A stretch of 64,000 nt of DNA from Todiramphus chloris collaris. Lineage: Eukaryota; Chordata; Aves; Coraciiformes; Alcedinidae. The stretch is from NCBI GenBank assembly GCA_025345505.1, contig JANVCC010000018.1:61346232-61410231 (forward strand). The letters run 5' to 3'. The notes beneath the pieces are model-generated. The model saw only the letters and a program-made list of their open reading frames with translations. It was not told the origin of the DNA and did not search any database. This document shows, in pieces, positions 58,301-64,000 of this stretch. Position 1 is the stretch's first letter. Every line of letters begins with the position of its first letter. The position numbers were made by a program, and so were the translations under genes.

Positions 58301-61300
58301 AATCAGAGAAGGAAACATCAAAGAAATCTAGTCCTCCTAGTTGCCCTACTCCTGGCTCTCAGTAAGATGAGTTATAAGTCTTCTTTCTTTTTTTCTCTGA
58401 CTCTTTTCTCCAGAGTCCAACCGAGAAGCTATTGGTGCTGCTCGAGGAGTTACACCCCTACTGTCTCTTGCAAATTCCTATGATCCTAGAGTCCAGCAAA
58501 ATGCAGTTGGTGCTATTCTTAACCTCACACGATCAGGTACTTTCCGACTAATGGTTTATCTAAAATTGTTGAAAGAAAATTTCTCACAACAAATTATTTC
58601 CTTTGCGTATGGCGTTCACATTGATGCCATAGGCTGATGACTTAAGTTTGTCCTCTCTTTAGCTAATATAGACCCTTTTCTGCTTAATACCAAACTAGAA
58701 AGGCTTGATTTTCAACCTCAAGATGCTAATGTACAAGCACTTAAATCATCAAAGACACAGAAACAAAATAATAAATTGTTAAAGAAGTAACCTGATCTAA
58801 AAAATTAGTAGCACATTTGGTGATACTTTGAAGCAATCTGAGAAGCTTAGCCAACAAGGTCAATCCCTAACTTGATGCTGGAAGACGCAAAATACAACCC
58901 TTATGGGCGAAACACTAAGGGCTCCTGGGATATCTGCCAGCAGCTTTAGGAAAAGTATTTGGTCCTCTGCAATAATATGTGCACTACCATACATTAACTC
59001 TGAAGGAAAAAAAAAACCCAAAACCCTAACAGATGATACTGAAATCTAGGTGATACTGTTATCCCACACAGCTAAGTGATACAATCATGAGTAATGTCTC
59101 TAATTTCTATAGGGCTGGAGGAAACAGTTGTCAAAAACATCTACAGTTGCCTATTACACTTTTTGTTATTTTTCAGAATTTTCAAAATAATTTGTTTTTT
59201 TTTTTTTTAACACAGAAATCATGGTGAATATCATACCTGGGGGGTTTCAGCTTCTACAGCAATTCAGATTCTCAGAACAGTCTTCAGCGTAAAACCAGCT
59301 ATGGCTTAATGGATCAGACAGCCTGTTAGTCGTTAGCTAAAATGTCTGTGTACTGCTACATTGCACAAGATCTAACTTATATTCACACTGATTGGCTCAC
59401 CACTTTCTGGAAACCCGTGATTGTGCATATCCCTTTTGAATAGTGCCTCCAGATGAAAGGGAGGGAAAGGGAAAGACACACTAACAGAACTTCTTTTTTT
59501 TTTTTTTTTTTAATATGTCAGAGAAAATCCAACAGGTCCTATGCAAGGAAGGAGCCCTACCAGTTCTTGCCTTGCTGCTGGAATCTCCTGACTCAGAAGT
59601 GCAGGTATGGCTCAAAGATTTTGAAACAGTAGCAATGTGGCTGTAAAGAGAGCACAAATGCTAGCATGTAGAAATGAAAAGGTGGAGAGGAGGGAAAGTT
59701 TGTCAAGGAAGTGCAGAAACGTGAGAGCATCTTGGGGAAACTCAGTTCAGTCGGATAATGCGTACCCAAAACAATTTGTCTAGCTCCACAGGAGAAACTT
59801 TATGACACAGAGGTACATCTGCCAGCACGCACGTAACACATGCACACAATTATTACCTTCTTGTGTCTTTCAGATCATCAGACAAATTGCAGATAGGCCT
59901 CTTCATCTGTTGGGGGTTTTTTATTTTTTGTCATCCTAACTGTGATCTGCCACTCTAAGCAATTTCAATACATTTTCTGAGAGGGCCTAACTTGCAAAGT
60001 TGGGGTTTTTTTTTTTCTCTTCTTATTGTAAATGACTGAAAAATCTTATTTTTATACAGACACCTCTTTGTGATTCTGCACACTTAACAGAGAGCTGGTC
60101 TTGGTTCACAAGTATGCTGATGAAAACCTTGTTGTAAACCTTAAAATCCATTATTTCATTCACTGAGTCCTCTGAATAGTATAGGATTGTTTCTTCCATC
60201 AGTTTTTTTAATCTCTATTGAGATTTCTTTTAAATGTCTGAAGTGATGGAGCCTCTGGAATTGCTTTCTTCAAACTTTCAGCATCATCAGCTTTGTATGG
60301 GATTCATCTTAAAATTTCTTTCTCTGCTGTTCAACCTGTTTCTTATAATTATACCTCCCTAGTAATACATATTCTTATACATATATATATAATCCTCCCT
60401 AGCATTAACATTTTAATCCTTTGAAAATGCTCTCTTGGCATGCTAGGGCAATGACTACATCCAGCTTGAGTAAATAAATCTAAACATATAATACAGCAGA
60501 TGAAAGAGACCTAACTTCGGTGCCAGGAGCAGTGTTGTTGCAGCAGCACAGTATATTCCCAAATACCCAGTGTCCTAATGGTTTTGTACAACCTGTAGTG
60601 CCACAGCATCACTGCTGTTGTAGCTATAGCAGATTTCATCACTTCTCCTGGAAGAAGCCCACTTAGGCTGTTATCACATCTACCCAATAAAACACCCTGA
60701 AGATGAAAAAGCACTTGGCTTTTATCAGCTCTAAATCTTAGCATTTCTCCAATTTATTTTTATTGTCTTCGACATGTCACCACTGTGACCTCCTCTCTCT
60801 CTCTCCTTTTTTCTTGGTTCTCTGCAGTATTACAGCTGCGCTGCCCTGAGCAATGTGGCAGCCAACGTTCAGCACCATGAAGCCATGCTGAGACCCAGCA
60901 ACAGACTCCTGCTGCGGACACTCATCTCTCTCCTATCCTCCTCTGTGGACAAGGTAAAGCTTTGTGTAACGGCCTAGCATCGGAGTAAAACTATACATTT
61001 GGCCTTCCAGTTTTAGTCTTGCACAGTTCTGCTCATCTACTGTACAGGTACCTATGCAGCACCTTTCCTATGAGAAAAGACAGATATAGTAGAAGATACA
61101 TAGGTTCTACAAGGCCAATGTATGGAGAAAGGGAAGGACTGAAGTTGTTACACAGCACTGGACGCTTCTTTTAGACTAGGATGACCTGTATTCTTTGAAC
61201 TTGAAAGTACATGTGTGAAGTTCTCTGTCCAGGCTCTCAACTATCTTTAATCATTGTGTCTGTGGCAGAAGGTATCTGGAGCATCTTTTATGCTACTGTT

Positions 61301-63115
61301 TTCTTTTTCTTTTTGGTACCTGTATCTTTGACTATATGGCTTCAAAGAATGACATCTTGAGAATTTTGCTCTGTCGGAAACCGTGCCAAAGAAACTTCAG
61401 TAAGCCACAGTTCAGGATTTAAAGGGTAGAACCTTAAATTCTGTGTAGGAAGGAAGTGAAAAAAAGGCAAACCAAATGAGACAAATTCACTCCTTTCATT
61501 TTCCTATAACTTATATGACATCGTAATATAAAGCAACATCTGAACCCCATTGGCTCTTTCTGATCAATAACAGGATGACTGATACTAGTGGAGGTTGAAA
61601 ATAATTCATCAAAAATGAAAAAAATATTAAAATCATGTCCCAAAATTTTCTCTCTGAGGATAATGAAATAGCTTGTTAGTGTTGTTTATTTTGCATACAA
61701 TAGGCAAGAACGTGCATTACTGAGGCATCTTTTTATCCCACTCTCTCTTACTGTCTTTTTCATTTTTTTTCCCTCTTTGGCACAAGCAGGTTTCAAGCCA
61801 GGCATGTGTTTGCCTAAGAAATTTGGCTACCAGTGGTAAGCAATATCTTGGAGATAAACAAATGACACTTGTTTTCTTTCTCTCTCTGCCTTTCAGAGTG
61901 AACACAGTGGGCTGGGGAACCTTTAATATGAAAAGCAAAGAGATACCCTCTTTCCTACATTTTAGTTGGATGTTAGGGGAAGAGGGAGGTGCAGTGCATA
62001 CACTAAATCTGCCTAAGAGCTCCCAGGTAGCAAAGGGAAATATCTGGACAAAGTGAGAGAGACAGCAGAAGTCTTCTTAGGCACAGAGCCTTTGCAACTT
62101 ACTAGTTTTGTCTCCCTTCCATGTTTCCTAAGCATTAAACCTGGTTAGGAAAGAATGTCTCCTGAAATTGCTGCTTGACTGGGGACCTGCTTTCTCCCAA
62201 GACATGAATCTGTGTATCATTAAACATAATTTTCTCCCAAGGATTTGTCATACTATTAAAAAAAAACCTATCCTAATAAAAGCACAAGATCTGTTTCTAC
62301 AGCATACTCAGGAGAGGAAAACAGAGGACACAATGCTAGAGGTCTAGAGGGTAGAGTTGTGCATTTAGAAAATGTAGAAGTGCTTGATTTTCAAACAATC
62401 ACAGTTACAGTGGAGCTGGGAGTGAAGGAACTGCTGCACTGCTCCTTGGTGTGGTTGAAAAGCCCTGGTCTGCTGGGCCTTTTAGGACAGCCACTCCATC
62501 TGCTGGCTGCTCTGACATTGCCTTTTGGTGCCCAAAAGCACTCAGGTTGCAGGGAGAAGTGGGGTATAAGGATTCAGCCAGGATGGCTGATCTCTTCCCT
62601 GGCTAACCATAACTCCGTGACATAAGTGGTGCCTAGGGGAGCTCTTTCTGTCTGTGCAGCACAGGCTGCCACCTTCTTACTGGGCCTTATGCCAATGAAG
62701 GACTCAGAAAAATTCCCCTAATTTCTTCTTGTTGAAGTTCAGACACAGACTGAAAAACCTACATTCTGCTCTCAAGCCTGGATTAATCCTTTGGCAAAAG
62801 GAGATGGATCAAATGAGGCTTTATTTTCATAACCAAACATCCAGCATTGTCCCATTCCCCAGAGACAGGGAAGTCCCCTCTAATTTCATCACTGAGGCAC
62901 AGTCAAATGTTTGAGTCAGGGCCTGAATACCTTCTTGCAGTGCTCTGAAGCTCCCTGACCTCAATTATTTTCCCAAATCAGTGGACATCCAGGCTGAGAT
63001 GGTTGCTGAGGACGTCCTGCCCAAGCTGTGCTCTCTCCTGGCATCTGGCAGTGAGGATGTGCGTCGTGCCTCCATCGCTCTGCTCTGGATACTGTCCCAG
63101 CACCCTCACAACCGG
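46144..63115 (+). CDS. VAC8-like armadillo-repeat protein (coding span, 3' end outside window)
   Basis: Nine exons join without a frame break: 46144-46369, 49485-49604, 50544-50663, 51764-51883, 58414-58536, 59522-59604, 60828-60953, 61790-61835 and 62982-63115, giving 1098 nt or 366 codons so far. The N-terminus MGQLCGRC has Gly2 for myristoylation and Cys5/Cys8 for palmitoylation, as in yeast Vac8. From about residue 76 there are back-to-back armadillo repeats. Segments resembling Vac8 from recall include NPGLQQSAALYYL, LEPILDLLESEDPTVQCNS, DPRVQQNAVGAILNLTRSE, GALPVLALLLESPDSEVQYY and LSNVAANV. Yeast Vac8 is a membrane-bound adaptor on the vacuole; the function of this vertebrate protein is not known to me. 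Other families with ARM repeats (beta-catenin, importin alpha, ARMC proteins) fit less well because of the lipidated start. The gene is divergent from BCLAF1. Confidence 0.88.
46370..49484 (+). other. VAC8-like intron 1
   Basis: 3.1 kb of intron. I see no repeat family I can name and no phase-compatible extra exon that I would support. Confidence 0.7.
49485..49604 (+). CDS. VAC8-like coding exon 2 (ARM repeat)
   Basis: 120 nt, phase 1 at both ends, TCTTCAG acceptor and GTAAGT donor. Encodes GFEMSPLGKDPLEALRTLAF, then SENPGLQQSAALYYLHMSQH. One degenerate ARM repeat. Confidence 0.9.
50544..50663 (+). CDS. VAC8-like coding exon 3 (ARM repeat)
   Basis: 120 nt, phase 1 at both ends, CCCGCAG acceptor and GTGGGT donor. 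Encodes NIPLPVEHLEPFYALLRSAD and LEVQQMSSLSLVNFLLEGN, one full ARM repeat. Confidence 0.92.
51764..51883 (+). CDS. VAC8-like coding exon 4 (ARM repeat)
   Basis: 120 nt, phase 1 at both ends, CTGAATAG acceptor and GTGAGT donor. Encodes VDKELVVQMGLLEPILDLLE and SEDPTVQCNSCACTMTLAVS. Confidence 0.93.
52150..53110 (-). mobile_element. Ancient CR1/L3-type LINE relic, reversed
   Basis: Highly decayed. On the minus strand, 52800-52860 reads close to the reverse-transcriptase segment around the PQGS motif (a readable remnant is IPQRPV). The sequence toward 52200 resembles the 3' part of CR1 elements (AATGGAGAGCCTCACTTATA, then a pattern like the CR1 end seen at 15.6 kb). Borders are approximate. It is far older than the CR1 copy at 15-16 kb. 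Confidence 0.55.
54388..54562 (+). mobile_element. Probable short solo LTR (endogenous retrovirus)
   Basis: Begins TGTTGTAGG and ends AAACA. It carries two CCAATCA boxes (54404 and 54434), a TATATAAAA box (54458-54466) and AATAAA (54481-54486), followed by a pyrimidine-rich U5-like stretch. No internal retroviral genes are present. No clear target-site duplication was found, so the exact borders are uncertain. Confidence 0.55.
55249..55824 (-). mobile_element. Solo LTR of an avian endogenous retrovirus
   Basis: On the minus strand it begins TGTCCTGATTTTGGCTAGAA and ends near GGTTAAACCAGGA. Landmarks typical of an LTR family common in bird genomes are GATAACACACCGATGG, GTATTCCATGCCATATGACA, AGCTGGGAGGGGACACAG and TTAGTTGCTGGCTGG. 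No viral genes lie beside it. Flanking GCTGA and GTTGA may be a five-base target duplication with one mismatch. Confidence 0.8.
56031..56395 (+). other. Open reading frame behind a strong acceptor in VAC8-like intron 4
   Basis: A T-rich acceptor (TTTTTTTTTTGTCACAG) is followed by a frame that is phase-compatible with exon 4 and stays open to 56395 (about 121 codons). Its start, with MCVPIVVSLLSHNES, resembles one helix of an ARM repeat; the rest does not. Aligning exons 4 and 5 with Vac8 leaves no missing repeat, so it is not part of the main transcript. Possible alternative terminal exon or chance. Confidence 0.2.
57650..57730. repeat. TA-rich tract
   Basis: Imperfect TATA/GTATA repeats of low complexity. 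Confidence 0.6.
58414..58536 (+). CDS. VAC8-like coding exon 5 (ARM repeat)
   Basis: 123 nt, phase 1 at both ends, TTCTCCAG acceptor and GTACTT donor. Encodes ESNREAIGAARGVTPLLSLA and NSYDPRVQQNAVGAILNLTR. The best-conserved repeat. Confidence 0.94.
59522..59604 (+). CDS. VAC8-like coding exon 6
   Basis: 83 nt, ATGTCAG acceptor preceded by a long T-run, GTATGG donor, ending in phase 0. Encodes EKIQQVLCKEGALPVLALLL and ESPDSEVQ, the first part of an ARM repeat completed by exon 7. Confidence 0.93.
60828..60953 (+). CDS. VAC8-like coding exon 7
   Basis: 126 nt, phase 0 at both ends, TCTCTGCAG acceptor and GTAAAG donor. Encodes YYSCAALSNVAANVQHHEAM, then LLLRTLISLLSSSVDK. It finishes one ARM repeat and starts the next. 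Confidence 0.93.
61790..61835 (+). CDS. VAC8-like coding exon 8 (46 nt)
   Basis: Short exon, CAAGCAG acceptor and GTAAGC donor, ending in phase 1. Encodes VSSQACVCLRNLATS, the last helix of an ARM repeat. Confidence 0.88.
62982..63115 (+). CDS. VAC8-like coding exon 9 (last in window)
   Basis: 134 nt, CCAAATCAG acceptor and GTAGGT donor, ending in phase 0. Encodes VDIQAEMVAEDVLPKLCSLL, then ASGSEDVRRASIALLWILSQ and HPHNR. In yeast Vac8 several more repeats follow, so further exons are expected to the right. Confidence 0.92.
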
Positions 63116-64000
63116 GTAGGTGAGATCATTTCCCAAGACCAAAGGGAAAAGAGTAGTTCTGGCCACTGCCTGCGGTAACGCTGCGTTATGGGGAAACTGC
63201 AACCGAAACGCATTTTGAGAAAGGACCACTTGACTCTGTGAGACTTCTCAACCCCTCTCCCTCCCACCCAAAATCATCAGGATTTGTCTACTGCATCTGC
63301 ACTGTCACTAACTACCCCAGGAGCCTATCTGTTGTGGTGAGTGGGATCCAAAAGATTCCATAGTTAATAAGATTGGCTATAAGGGGACTAAGGACAAGGT
63401 AGAGGGGGAGATGGTTTCAGATTCTTTGGATGTGTGGACACTACCCTGCATTCCCTGCAACTCCTTATGGTCCCCTCAGTGCTCAGACTGTAGGACCCTG
63501 GATGAGCATACAAGGGGCAGGTCACACACGTAGAATCACGAGAGACTGCAACCACGGGGGCAGCTGAGGAAGTTATTCCTTAGCCACAGAGCTTCCTCAC
63601 AGACTGGAAAGCAGAGAAACTAAATAAAAGCATGCATTTAAAGTGCACCAGTGCAAAGTAAAGTGCATAAATACATTACTTCCCTCTATGGACAGTTATT
63701 CAAAAGTAACTTTGCATAAATGTAACATCTTTTGAATTAGGATGAAGACAGCAATGGGGGGCTAATGCAATTTGAAATCCTATCTGTCTCTAGCTAATTC
63801 AATAGGACTTCCCTGTATCTCCTCATGTCCTTGGTTACAGAACAGTCCTTTTGCCCATGTTCCGGGTAAACAGCACCATTAACGGTGCAAATACATGAAG
63901 AAGTCTGATTAGAAATAAGCTACAGCAAACAAACAATACAGGCACTCCTGCTGTACTTTCACCCTCCACATAAAACAGCAAAATCAGTAAGTAGCAACTG
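63116..64000 (+). other. VAC8-like intron 9, running out of the window
   Basis: After the GTAGGT donor I found no convincing next ARM exon. A possible acceptor (TTGGTTACAG at about 63840) opens only a 13-codon frame before a stop and does not resemble an ARM repeat. Confidence 0.6.

Larger units (their letters stand above)
51884..58413 (+). other. VAC8-like intron 4
   Basis: The longest intron, 6.5 kb. It contains a reversed CR1-family relic (about 52150-53110), two LTRs (54388-54562 and 55249-55824) and an open reading frame behind a strong acceptor at 56031. A TA-rich tract lies near 57650-57730. Confidence 0.75.
58537..62981 (+). other. VAC8-like introns 5 to 8
   Basis: Introns of 985, 1223, 836 and 1146 bp between the short exons. 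They contain T-runs (59190-59209, 59492-59511) and a TA microsatellite near 60380-60392. No extra exon or repeat family could be supported. Confidence 0.65.

Noticed and set aside
63830-63895. Possible terminal exon of the VAC8-like gene after TTGGTTACAG
   Set aside because: In the required phase it opens only 13 codons before a stop, with no ARM character, whereas Vac8-type proteins need several more repeats.

Overview
This is a eukaryotic window from a vertebrate, almost certainly a bird. Genes are split into short exons with GT-AG introns, there are CpG-island promoters, and repeats are sparse. The repeats that are present are avian in type: a CR1 LINE 3' end, an older reversed CR1-family relic, and endogenous-retrovirus LTRs of a kind common in bird genomes. 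No bacterial operons, CRISPR arrays or convincing tRNA/rRNA genes are visible. Nearly all long ORFs outside the exons listed are chance ORFs in CpG islands, repeats or introns.

Left part, minus strand (about 1-8860): MTFR2 (mitochondrial fission regulator 2, FAM54A/DUFD1). Six coding exons were read in frame, giving 333 codons from the start to the conserved SSPFSSPE region. The last short stretch of the C-terminus could not be placed. Its start codon lies in a CpG island at about 8520-9330.

Middle, minus strand (13660-30534 coding, promoter near 39.5-39.8 kb): BCLAF1 (BCL2-associated transcription factor 1, an arginine/serine-rich nuclear protein). I could join eleven coding exons without any frame break into a 920-residue product. 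The last coding exon supplies only one amino acid and the stop codon. A 9 kb first intron leads to a strong CpG island (38.4-40.0 kb), and one candidate 5'UTR exon lies at 32632-32705. MTFR2 and BCLAF1 are in tandem, the same order and orientation as on human chromosome 6q23.

Right part, plus strand (46144-63115 and beyond the window): an armadillo-repeat gene resembling fungal VAC8. It starts with a Met-Gly-x-x-Cys-x-x-Cys lipidation-type motif, followed by consecutive ARM repeats, several encoded one per exon by phase-1 exons of 120-123 nt. It is divergent from BCLAF1. I know of no counterpart at this position in mammals, which makes it the most interesting locus here. The 3' end lies outside the window.

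Between the divergent genes (40.1-46.1 kb) is mostly unannotated sequence, including one minus-strand segment at about 41.48-42.15 kb that has the look of a transcript 3' end. The large intron 4 of the VAC8-like gene holds a reversed CR1-family relic, two different LTRs in opposite orientation, and a phase-compatible open reading frame behind a strong splice acceptor.
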